Assembly (NCBI RefSeq): GCF_014697425.1
Contig: NZ_JACJRU010000054.1
Coordinates: 1-46,277, forward strand
Reading direction: 5' to 3'
Source: Nostoc sp. FACHB-110
Lineage (GTDB): Bacteria > Cyanobacteriota > Cyanobacteriia > Cyanobacteriales > Nostocaceae
DNA length: 46,277 bases
In this document: positions 31,377-38,536 of the stretch, one piece after another
Layout: every line of letters starts with the position of its first letter
Numbering within the stretch: the first letter of the stretch is position 1
The notes under the pieces: generated by a model
The model's database searches: none
What the model was told of the DNA's origin: nothing
Seen by the model: the letters and a program-made list of their open reading frames with translations, nothing else
Translations under genes and position numbers: made by a program

Positions 31377-33355
31377 TTCAACTATATTTTGGCTTAGGTG
31401 CAATTTGCGGAGGTTTTGTAACTTATTTAGTCACAGATGCCAAGCTACAAAAAGAGCTTATAAAGGCTGCTAAGGTTGCCAGAAGTGCCAGCGATAACCT
31501 TCACAGTGTAATTAATAAATATGAGGCTTCCAAAGCTAAAACAGCCAAGCTTAATAGCGAATTGTCAGCCTTGAAAGATGAGTTAAAGGAAGCCAGAAAT
31601 ACTATCAATTCGTTGGGTCATACCAAGATTGAGAATAGTGTAATGGTTGCTCATCTAAATTCTAAATTGGATGAATACCAAGCTAAACTGACTCAAATTT
31701 TTACCCAATCCCAGAAAGATAAACAAAAAATTGAGTATTTAGAATCTGAGATTGAGCAATGGGAATTTAACTTTAAATCAGCAGTAGACGCGGAAGCTAA
31801 CAAACGCTTTCAACTGGCCAAACAAACTGAGTTAGAGAAGATTTACTCTGAGCATGATTCAATTACCACTGAAGCAATGCAGTTGTTTAGACGGTTGCAA
31901 AACTGGAGTGAAAAGGTGGCTCATGGTCATGCTTCCAAAGCTGAAATTATTAAGTCTTTAGCATCTGGCTACAACCAAAATTTAGATGAGGTCAGCAAGG
32001 CGATCACCTCTGAGCGTCAAAACTATCTAGAGCAAATCGAACTACTTAACGAGCGTATAGCCCAACTGCAACGAGAACTGCAAGGGGATCTATTAGAACC
32101 CGTTTATGGTGAATTTGGTTTTGATGCCAACGGACGGATAGCAAACGCGATCGCCTCTTGGTTATGGTTTCAAAAGCAAATACCTTTGAAAGTCACAGGC
32201 ATAGAAGAAACTGACTCAGTAGTAACGGCTGGTTATGGGTATAGCCGCACCATGTCACCAGAAGCGATCGCTAAATTAATCAAAGATTGCTCACCAGAGA
32301 TAACCAGAAATTTAGGAATTTACAGCGTTGAGTCTGCCAAAAAACTAGCTGTGACTGATTGCCTTGTGGTGAAGTTTCGCAAGGATAGACCAGCCAGAAA
32401 AGCTGATAAAGGTAGTTTGTATCGCAGCCAGCAAGACTTTATCAATTACCTATTAAGTCAGCCGATTAGATGGCGAATTGTTGGGGAGCCAGGCGCGGGT
32501 AAAACTCCTACAGTCTTAGTTTTGATGAGTCATATATTTAAGCGTGGGTTTCTCACTGGCAATACTCCCAATGGTAAAAAACTCGACTTTACAGAAATTG
32601 CATTCTGTAATTCATTGGCAGGAATTAGCGTGAAAAATTCCACAGATTTGGACTTTTGTTTACGATGGCAGAGTGCTGGTAGAGGCTTTCAAGGTTTGGC
32701 TGATGAATACCAATTTCGTAAGTCTTCTACGAACTCAAATTACAAAGATTCGGTAGGTTATATCTGGGTTTGTGACGAGTTTGATAACGCTATTGATACT
32801 GTTGGGAATGATGGCGGCAAGCAGTTTAAGCAAGTCCTTAAAGACGGCGGCCACATAAATATGGGTGTCATTATTATGGGTCAATCTGGTATGGTCAGCA
32901 CTACCAAAGGGTTAACCATTGATGATCAAAAGATGTTAACCAATGTCTACATCGACCCTGTGAGTATTAGAACATTTCTCACCCAGTATGGCGATCGCTT
33001 TTACAGTAAATCGGCAGTAGAAAAAGCATTGGCCACACTGGAGCAAATAGAGTTGGAGATGGAAGAACAGAATGAAATTATCTGTGATACCGCCAGAGAA
33101 TTCAGAATTGCAATGGTGACGGCTGACCGTTCACCTGTGTTTTACCAGTTGCCTTACTTCGATGGAATTGATATTGATTTAGCTGGCTATCAAGAATCAC
33201 TAGCCCAGATTGCAGTTATTAGGAAGAATCTTTTAATTGATGTACCCTTGGTTTGTCCCCAATGCCAAAGTCAAAACTTCAAAAAGAATGGGCGATCTCA
33301 GGGTAAGCAGAGGTTACAGTGTCTTGATTGCGGTAAAAACTGGCTGAGGGATTAA
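31373..33355 (+). CDS. Membrane-anchored coiled-coil P-loop ATPase with zinc-ribbon tail
   Basis: 660 aa. An N-terminal membrane helix (LYFGLGAICGGFVTYLV, residues 4-20) is followed by a long coiled coil (~25-240). A P-loop domain has Walker A RIVGEPGAGKTPTVL (371-378) and a Walker-B-like YIWVCDEFDNAID (463-475). The last 35 residues are a CxxC-18-CxxC zinc ribbon (Cys628, 631, 650, 653; CPQCQSQNFKKNGRSQGK), of the kind found in IS1-type transposase starts. I do not recognise the complete architecture. It could be a DNA-translocating, anchoring or segregation ATPase; the fused zinc ribbon suggests DNA contact. Central gene of the cassette. Confidence 0.75.
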   Translation: MIQLYFGLGAICGGFVTYLVTDAKLQKELIKAAKVARSASDNLHSVINKYEASKAKTAKLNSELSALKDELKEARNTINSLGHTKIENSVMVAHLNSKLDEYQAKLTQIFTQSQKDKQKIEYLESEIEQWEFNFKSAVDAEANKRFQLAKQTELEKIYSEHDSITTEAMQLFRRLQNWSEKVAHGHASKAEIIKSLASGYNQNLDEVSKAITSERQNYLEQIELLNERIAQLQRELQGDLLEPVYGEFGFDANGRIANAIASWLWFQKQIPLKVTGIEETDSVVTAGYGYSRTMSPEAIAKLIKDCSPEITRNLGIYSVESAKKLAVTDCLVVKFRKDRPARKADKGSLYRSQQDFINYLLSQPIRWRIVGEPGAGKTPTVLVLMSHIFKRGFLTGNTPNGKKLDFTEIAFCNSLAGISVKNSTDLDFCLRWQSAGRGFQGLADEYQFRKSSTNSNYKDSVGYIWVCDEFDNAIDTVGNDGGKQFKQVLKDGGHINMGVIIMGQSGMVSTTKGLTIDDQKMLTNVYIDPVSIRTFLTQYGDRFYSKSAVEKALATLEQIELEMEEQNEIICDTAREFRIAMVTADRSPVFYQLPYFDGIDIDLAGYQESLAQIAVIRKNLLIDVPLVCPQCQSQNFKKNGRSQGKQRLQCLDCGKNWLRD

Positions 33356-33357
33356 AC

Positions 33358-33858
33358 ATGGAATCTCGCTACTTGACCAATGAATATCAAGCCAGAAACG
33401 ACCATGAACCCGGATACATATATTTAATGGAAGCTGAAGGTTATCACGGGCTAATTCCTGGTTGTTATTTGCGTCGTTGCAAGATTGGTTTATCTCGAAA
33501 TCCGCAATTGAGGCTGGAAAACTTTCACTCCAATCAGCCGCCATGCAACATTAAAATTCTCACTACTGTTTACGTTCAAGACATGGCAGAAGTTGAAACA
33601 CAATTGCACCAGCAGTTTAAAAAATGTCAGGTTAAAGGTTTAGCCAAAAGCCGTGAATGGTTTGACTTTAACCCGTTGCAAATGCCAATGGTACGATATG
33701 CGATCGCCAAACATGACATTCATATTTTTACTTTCAGCGAGCTGCCATTTAAGTTAATTCTGTTATGCCTTTTAGGATTGCTGAGTGTAGGAGTGATAGC
33801 AGGGAGATTGACCACTCAGCCAGTAACACCGCTACAGGAAAAATTAAAGGTTAATTGA
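33358..33858 (+). CDS. GIY-YIG-like (T5orf172/MUG113) protein with membrane tail
   Basis: 166 aa. PGYIYLMEAEGYHGLIPGCY, RRCKIGLSRNPQLRLENF, VYVQDMAEVETQLHQQF and REWFDF follow the T5orf172/MUG113 branch of GIY-YIG nucleases (YIYLM as the GIY-like strand, KIG, E of VETQLHQ). The C-terminus carries a membrane helix (FKLILLCLLGLLSVGVIAG), so it would act at the membrane together with the ATPase two bases upstream. Membrane anchoring of this nuclease type is unusual. Confidence 0.7.
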   Translation: MESRYLTNEYQARNDHEPGYIYLMEAEGYHGLIPGCYLRRCKIGLSRNPQLRLENFHSNQPPCNIKILTTVYVQDMAEVETQLHQQFKKCQVKGLAKSREWFDFNPLQMPMVRYAIAKHDIHIFTFSELPFKLILLCLLGLLSVGVIAGRLTTQPVTPLQEKLKVN

Positions 33859-33869
33859 GAGATAAAAAT

Positions 33870-34079
33870 ATGAAAGAAACAATCAAAAGTTTGCAAGAGG
33901 AAGCATTTTCTAAACACGGGGAAGCTGTAGCTTGGCAGTTGGCTTGTCAGGCTGGGTCGTTCAATAGGAAAGAAACTTGGCGCAAAGTCATCAATATGGA
34001 CACTCCATCGTTAGCCGAAAAATTCGAGCATGAGGTGTGGGCTAGAAAAATCAGGGCATCTTTGGGAATTAAAAGTTAG
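33870..34079 (+). CDS. Small hypothetical protein at cassette end
   Basis: 69 aa from ATG 33870; a TTG at 33855 overlaps the previous stop. KETIKSLQEEAFSKHGEAVA, WQLACQAGSFNRKETWRKVI. Helical, no family recognised. Last gene before the converging 34187-34354 gene. Confidence 0.55.
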   Translation: MKETIKSLQEEAFSKHGEAVAWQLACQAGSFNRKETWRKVINMDTPSLAEKFEHEVWARKIRASLGIKS

Positions 34080-34100
34080 AACTGCAAACTAAGCTATGAG

Positions 34101-34146
34101 GGATTACTTATGAGAATGTTCTTTATACAATTCTCATAAGTAATCC
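34101..34146. repeat. 16-bp inverted repeat between converging genes
   Basis: GGATTACTTATGAGAA (34101-34116) and TTCTCATAAGTAATCC (34131-34146) are perfect inverted repeats with a 14-nt spacer. It follows the cassette's last stop. Flanking A-run but no downstream T-run on the plus strand, so possibly a bidirectional stop or a small element. Confidence 0.7.
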
Positions 34147-34157
34147 TCAAAAAATTA

Positions 34158-34180
34158 AGGGTAGGTTGTGAGCCTACCCT
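34158..34180 (-). terminator. Intrinsic terminator of the 34187-34354 gene
   Basis: AGGGTAGG / CCTACCCT stem with a 7-nt loop, followed on the minus strand by TTAATTTTTT. Six bases after the stop codon. Confidence 0.75.
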
Positions 34181-34186
34181 GTGGTT

Positions 34187-34354
34187 TTAGAATGGTGCGT
34201 TACCAGTTTTGAGCGTGTAGCCTAAATATCCTTGCCAGTATTCACCTTGGGTTGTTCTTGGTGGCAGACCGATAGCCGCGTCAAACTCTCCAGAATAACG
34301 GTCATTTTGATTCTTAGCTGTGGTTGAGACTTGAGAAATTGTTAGAGTAGTCAT
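34187..34354 (-). CDS. 55-aa hypothetical protein, divergent from telomere resolvase
   Basis: 55 aa: MTTLTISQVSTTAKNQNDRY, EFDAAIGLPPRTTQGEYWQG, YLGYTLKTGNAPF. Supported by an AAAGGAA ribosome site 8 bp before the ATG and by an intrinsic terminator right after the stop. Acidic/aromatic pattern, family not recognised. Its upstream region, with GGGACG/CGTCCC arms (34380-34397), is shared with the resolvase promoter region and its three motif copies. Confidence 0.65.
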   Translation of the reverse strand: MTTLTISQVSTTAKNQNDRYSGEFDAAIGLPPRTTQGEYWQGYLGYTLKTGNAPF

Positions 34355-34422
34355 GAAATTAAATTCCTTTTATGTTGTGGGGACGTTGGCGCGTCCCTCT
34401 TTCGTATCTCTATATTAGACGG

Positions 34423-34484
34423 TTTGTATAGTTATTACAAGAGGTTTTGTATAGGGATATTTGCTAACTTCATCCCTGTACAAG
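34423..34484. promoter_or_regulatory. Three subtelomeric-type motifs upstream of the telomere resolvase
   Basis: TTTGTATAGTTAT (34423-34435), TTTGTATAGGGAT (34446-34458) and, inverted, ATCCCTGTACAAG (34472-34484). They match the array at both telomere ends, in a cluster about 95 bp before the resolvase ATG and just upstream of its promoter. Confidence 0.75.
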
Positions 34485-34507
34485 GGCAAATATTGATAGA
34501 TAAAATG

Positions 34508-34581
34508 TTGACCTTAGTTTATTCCTTACTTACTATATAAATAAATGAAATTTGCTAAATATATAGGTAAATAAGGAATGA
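34508..34581 (+). promoter_or_regulatory. Resolvase promoter overlapped by a telomere-like inverted repeat
   Basis: TTGACC (34508-34513) and TACTAT (34531-34536) with 17-bp spacing suit a sigma-70-type promoter. TTATTCCTTACTTAC (34519-34533, in the spacer/-10) and GTAAATAAGGAATGA (34567-34581, over the ribosome site and ATG) are near-perfect inverted copies. Their AAGGAATGA end matches the telomere arm (AAGGAATGAAAG). An operator used by the resolvase on its own gene is plausible. Confidence 0.5.
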
Positions 34582-35597
34582 GTAGAGAGTTAAAACAACG
34601 CGATGAGCTAGAGAATAGCTACATAGATGAGCGTGTAAGTTACTTATTGCCCCAATTTGAAGCCTTAGCACCTTATAAAATTACTCAGCGTAAAAAAGGA
34701 ACTGGCGATTTACTAGGATGGGAAAAATTAGCAGCGATTGAAGCTAAAAACCTTAAAGTTACTTATCCAGATGAAAGCCCAGAAGCCGAAAAAACCTATG
34801 GAACTTGTTTAAGACAGATTACTGCACTAAAGAAAGGACTTCATAAATCTGCAAAAACAGGCCTCAACGATAAAGCCCTTTATCATCCGGTGTTGACGAT
34901 CATTACTCACTTTGGTGAAGCACTCTCTTATCAATTTGCTAGTTACAAAGAGCGTCAAAACACAGTCTACCGCCAACAGGTAAAAGAGCGAAGTGAGCCA
35001 GAAGCCAGAATTGAGCTAGACCTTACTTCATATCTGCAAAGAGCCAACAACTTACTCACCAGAATTGCTTCTGGAAATGAAGAAGGAATTGACTGGAGAG
35101 ATATTAGTTGCGCTCTAGCCTTGGCTACTGGCCGCCGTATGGCAGAGGTTCATCTATCAGCTAAGTTTGAACTCATGGGAGAATATGAGATTGCTTTCAC
35201 TGGTCAATTAAAGGGGAAAAATCGCCGCATTGATGGCACAAGCTTGAGAAATGTAGTGTTTAAAATTCCTACTTTGTTATCTGCCAAACTTATATGTTTT
35301 GCTCTACAGTGGCTTGGCGATAAAGACAAGAGATTTCCACATCATGAAGACACAGAACGAGTTAACCGTCGTTGGTCTAAAGTTTTGAGCGAAGCGGCTA
35401 AGGATTGGGCAATTATCCCAGATATGACCTACCACAAATTTAGAGGAGCATATCTCAGAGCTAGTATTGTGAATGCTGGAGTTGACCCCTTTGACTATAT
35501 CGCCTATGCCAGCAGCATTTTAGGCGACGACGACGAAAGCACAATCAGAACTTATCAGCGATTTGTCATCAAGCCCGGAACACTTACCAGAATCTAA
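34578..35597 (+). CDS. Telomere resolvase (protelomerase)
   Basis: 339 aa. The catalytic domain has the box CALALATGRRMAEVHLSAKF (Arg186/187) that in telomere resolvases holds the first active-site arginine, a basic LKGKNRR turn (Lys212/214), YHKFRGAYLRA (His286, Arg289) and a C-terminal TIRTYQRF with nucleophile Tyr326. The N-terminal ~150 residues would be the DNA-binding/core part. Enzymes of this family cut replicated palindromic telomeres and reseal them as hairpins. The 38-bp palindromes at both ends are the natural substrate. ATG 34578 has AAGG just upstream and lies in an inverted-repeat operator. Not a standard XerD: the spacing and the ATGRR box differ from 12153-13085. Confidence 0.85.
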   Translation: MSRELKQRDELENSYIDERVSYLLPQFEALAPYKITQRKKGTGDLLGWEKLAAIEAKNLKVTYPDESPEAEKTYGTCLRQITALKKGLHKSAKTGLNDKALYHPVLTIITHFGEALSYQFASYKERQNTVYRQQVKERSEPEARIELDLTSYLQRANNLLTRIASGNEEGIDWRDISCALALATGRRMAEVHLSAKFELMGEYEIAFTGQLKGKNRRIDGTSLRNVVFKIPTLLSAKLICFALQWLGDKDKRFPHHEDTERVNRRWSKVLSEAAKDWAIIPDMTYHKFRGAYLRASIVNAGVDPFDYIAYASSILGDDDESTIRTYQRFVIKPGTLTRI

Positions 35598-35601
35598 AGA
35601 A

Positions 35602-35654
35602 ATCCCTATACAAATCGTCTTGATTTATTTTAACAAGAGGAATAGTATAGGGAT
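35602..35654. promoter_or_regulatory. Two subtelomeric-type motifs upstream of the companion gene
   Basis: Inverted ATCCCTATACAAA (35602-35614) and TAGTATAGGGAT (35643-35654) in the 82-bp gap between the resolvase stop and the next ATG. The companion gene is therefore probably under the same control as the resolvase. Confidence 0.7.
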
Positions 35655-35679
35655 AAGTATAAGTAGTATTGCCAATATT

Positions 35680-36651
35680 ATGAGTGAAATCGAGCGATTA
35701 GCTAAAGAAAGCAATGAGGTTTGGGCATCTAGGTTAGGTAGTATTGCCGCGCACCAGTTAAAAGGTGTCAAGGATGAGCCAGTGATTAGAGAAATAACAC
35801 TCAAATACTGGGAACCAATCAGAGAGGCTATTATCAGTGATAACAGCCTGAAAAGACCTAGAACAGCGTTTGCAAAAGCTATTACTGAACAATTTCCTAA
35901 TTCTCAAAAGCGAAAGCCAGGGTATTACCACACTAAGCCACGCGGTAAAGTTCCTCACTGGGAGCATTTAGCTCTATGGTATGCAACTAGTAACCGTGAC
36001 AGATGGGATGTTATAGGGGATGAAGCGAGAATTGCTTATAAAGCTAGTTTTGAGCAACCAACACAACTAGAACAGCCAGTACAGATAGAACAGACTCAAC
36101 AGACAGAGCAAGTAAGCTTACAGCCAGAAATCACAGTACCCTCATTAGAAACTATGAATATTGCACAACTAGAATTAGACGCGGATACTCAAAAAGTAGT
36201 GGAAGTTGCGATCGCCTACTCTGGGATGTCACTGGCTGAGTTTGTGAGAAAAGCTTGCCAAGTTTATGCCAAGACCGTAACGGGTAAAGTCAAGTTAGCT
36301 GATGAAGACTTAACCTCAGTACCTACAGCAGAACTGATGAGCGAAAAATATAAAACGCATCCTGGCAGAGCCGATGAGCTAACAAGACGCGCTATTTATG
36401 CTTTAGAAGTTCACAACAACAACTGCACCCAAAGAAATCAGAAATGGCATATTAACCAAACTGCAATACAAACACTCACAGGTAGCAAACCAGCAACCAT
36501 CAAGAAAATTTTGGAGAATTACCAAACTCGACTAGATGACCACAACACCAAGCATGAGTTAAACCCATACGACAATCGCAAGCCAGGAATAAAAATTGAG
36601 GAAGCAATCAAACTGAATGAACTTGTTCCTAATGGGCTTGATGTTGTTTAG
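35680..36651 (+). CDS. Companion of telomere resolvase, predicted DNA-binding
   Basis: 323 aa from ATG 35680 (a GTG-type upstream start at 35563 would overlap the resolvase and the motif pair). The N-domain (~1-125) contains RLGSIAAHQLKGVKDEPVIR and PHWEHLALWYATSNRDRW; a Q/E/T-rich linker (PTQLEQPVQIEQTQQTEQ) follows. Then a short helix pair (TQKVVEVAIAYSGMSLAEFV), and a C-domain (PGRADELTRRAIYALEVHNN, INQTAIQTLTGSKPATIKKI) of a type seen in cyanobacterial plasmid proteins and likely DNA-binding. Two decayed copies of its C-terminus lie in each TIR. Candidate binder of the TTGTAYANNNAT array (inference). Confidence 0.65.
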   Translation: MSEIERLAKESNEVWASRLGSIAAHQLKGVKDEPVIREITLKYWEPIREAIISDNSLKRPRTAFAKAITEQFPNSQKRKPGYYHTKPRGKVPHWEHLALWYATSNRDRWDVIGDEARIAYKASFEQPTQLEQPVQIEQTQQTEQVSLQPEITVPSLETMNIAQLELDADTQKVVEVAIAYSGMSLAEFVRKACQVYAKTVTGKVKLADEDLTSVPTAELMSEKYKTHPGRADELTRRAIYALEVHNNNCTQRNQKWHINQTAIQTLTGSKPATIKKILENYQTRLDDHNTKHELNPYDNRKPGIKIEEAIKLNELVPNGLDVV

Positions 36652-37116
36652 CGATCGCCTAACCGTATTTAAAAATTTTGCTATATCAATACAACGTAGT
36701 TACCCATACCCAGAGATGCGTTTTATTGTGCGCTCGCCTTTCCGAACAGTGAAGACTACATATCATAAATATTTTTAATTTACTAAAAATATTTATGTTT
36801 TTTTTACTTAGGGAAAAATTAATTAAAGAAATATTATTATATATTCTTTATAATTTTTCCTAAAGTGATATTAAAATGCAGCAAATAATTGTATGTTTAA
36901 TAAATTAAGTTTTTGTTATTAAAATTACATTTTATAAGTTGATAGACCTGTTATTTTGATATTAATTCGCTTAAGAGCTAAAAAATTTATACTAATAAAT
37001 AAAAATAAAGATTTTATTTTTTTGAAAGCTTTATTTTTATAACTAAGGTGCATCTTCATACGATATCACAGTTGATTATCTAGAGCTATAGGGTATAGAC
37101 CTAAAGGAGACCTTAA
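36652..37116. other. Extremely AT-rich non-coding region
   Basis: About 465 bp, most of 36760-37060 being A/T homopolymer-rich. No gene or obvious repeat. Possible promoter, origin or partition spacer. SD-like AAAGGAGA (37103-37110) at its end belongs to the next gene. Confidence 0.45.
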
Positions 37117-37554
37117 ATGGTGGCAGAAGTAAGCGATTTCATTGAGATTACTGATACCGATCCTAATACTAATAAACAAGAAGAAATTACTATTGGTGAT
37201 GACAGACTAGTTTGGGAAAGAAGATTCAATACTCCTTCACGCAAGAGTAATCGTACAGCATTTCTAATTTTTAACATTAGAGGATTGACTGATACAGAAT
37301 CAGAAGTCAAAGTCAAAATTAACAACGAAACCATCGGTACAATTACCCCTTATCCTGGCTTAAGTGAAGCGAGCAAACAACAAATTAAGAAACATTGGTA
37401 TACCCAAATGATTGGAATACCTGGTAAGGTTCTTAAGGATGGAGAAAACGAAATTCAGATTGAAGCAGTAGGTTTTCCTGGTGCTAATAACAGCAATAAG
37501 TTTGATGATTTTGTAATTAAAAATGTAATCTGTTTCTTTCACCAAAATGCCTAG
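37117..37554 (+). CDS. Hypothetical beta-rich 145-aa protein
   Basis: 145 aa starting MVAEVSDFIEITDTDP. Beta-strand pattern (AFLIFNIRGLTDTESEVKVK, INNETIGTITPYPG, GENEIQIEAVGFPG) suggests a small beta-sandwich. Strong ribosome site AAAGGAGA 6 bp upstream. The family is not recognised. It stands between AT-rich DNA and recombination debris, so it may be cargo. Confidence 0.65.
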   Translation: MVAEVSDFIEITDTDPNTNKQEEITIGDDRLVWERRFNTPSRKSNRTAFLIFNIRGLTDTESEVKVKINNETIGTITPYPGLSEASKQQIKKHWYTQMIGIPGKVLKDGENEIQIEAVGFPGANNSNKFDDFVIKNVICFFHQNA

Positions 37555-37773
37555 AAAAAGTTTAGTCGGGTGTATCTAGTAGTAAATAATCAGCACAATC
37601 AGTGATTTTCAAAGACAATATTCCAACACCCTACCAGTAGATAGACTGAGTGGGGTTATTTTTGTGCTTAGAGGCAAGATAGGGGGTGAGTCAGTGGGGT
37701 TTTATGTCCACAGGTGGGAGTCAGCTAACATTTGAAGGTGTGGACGCAACCAGGAAGTGAGGAGCGATCTCCC

Positions 37774-37861
37774 ACACAACTTTTGAGGATATGGTGGAGT
37801 TTTCTGAGCATTTGCATAACCGGGGATTGGCTGCACCTACGATTCAAACCTATATGGCGGC
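37774..37861 (+). pseudogene. Fragment of a second tyrosine recombinase gene
   Basis: 88 bp near-identical to the reverse complement of the recombinase coding region around 12825-12910 (TTFEDMVEFSEHLHNRGL, AAPTIQTYMAA). Its flanks are unrelated, so it is a leftover of a lost copy. Confidence 0.85.
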
Positions 37862-38077
37862 GCAACTCTTAACCGCTTCGCTTAAATAGGCGGTGTCTGC
37901 CACTGCCACAAATCCATTCGTTGAGCCACCCAGTTTGTTGTAGGCAGCGGCAGACACTCCGCTACGGTATGCACGCCTCTCCCACGCTCCTTCCTCAGTT
38001 GCATTCCTTGTATATAATCTACCTGATTAAGCTTTTGTGAAGATTTATACAGAAGCTTGTTTTTTGAATTGAGGATG

Positions 38078-38149
38078 CCAGTATTAACCGAATATACATG
38101 AGAGAATTGGGTACATAGAATTTGAGACTCAACACCAGCATAAGCAAAC
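38078..38149 (+). promoter_or_regulatory. Shared upstream region of the EACC1-caspase cassette (2)
   Basis: Counterpart of 5628-5701; the matching CAGTATTAACCGAATA, GAGAATTGGGTACATAGAAT and CAGCATAAGCAAA blocks run straight into the ATG. Confidence 0.5.
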
Positions 38150-38527
38150 ATGACCGTTACTTCCAGCATCAAACTGACGATTCACTTTAATGACCCCGAT
38201 TTAGAACCAGAAGAACAAGATGAGCAGGTTCAACGGCTGATTGCTGAACTTAATTATATGGACGAGGTAGAGTCAGTTAATCGTGTCCTTGACCCCAACC
38301 CACCAGCGGATAATAAGTCATTAGGCGGTTTCTTGGTCGGCTTGCTGATGGCTGAGGTAAATACAGCCAATGCTAAGAAGTTCATAGGGTTTTTAGGTGA
38401 TCGCCTCGGTGGTAAGCCGATTGAACTCTCGGTAGAAGCTAACGGCAAAAAACTGATGGTAAAAGCCCACAGTCGAGAAGAACTGGAAGCTGCCATTAAA
38501 GCAGCTCAAGATTTTATAGCAACATAG
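38150..38527 (+). CDS. EACC1-like small protein, partner of caspase (copy 2)
   Basis: 125 aa. Matches copy 1 throughout (MTVTSSIKLTIHFNDP, GDRLGGKPIELSVEANGKK, SREELEAAIKAAQDF). Same gene order and spacing: the caspase ATG is 9 bp downstream. A one-residue length difference (KKKLL region against KKFIG) and many substitutions show an older duplication than the fragment at 10358. Confidence 0.7.
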   Translation: MTVTSSIKLTIHFNDPDLEPEEQDEQVQRLIAELNYMDEVESVNRVLDPNPPADNKSLGGFLVGLLMAEVNTANAKKFIGFLGDRLGGKPIELSVEANGKKLMVKAHSREELEAAIKAAQDFIAT

Positions 38528-38536
38528 GTGAGTTAA

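Larger units (their letters stand above)
37555..38149. other. Recombination-scarred non-coding region
   Basis: Contains a recombinase fragment (37774-37861), partial R-repeat arms (GTCCACA near 37706, GTGTGGACGCA near 37739) and GTGTCTGCC / GGCAGACAC inverted arms within a Nostoc-type repeat (about 37888-37960). 38078-38149 is the duplicated upstream region of the EACC1 cassette. Confidence 0.55.

Noticed and set aside
34101..34146. Strong intrinsic terminator for the plus-strand cassette.
   Set aside because: The stem is perfect, but an A-run rather than a T-run follows on the plus strand; listed as an inverted repeat only.
37882..38172. 96-codon minus-strand frame.
   Set aside because: Overlaps the conserved upstream region and start of the EACC1 gene and consists of repeat-derived sequence.
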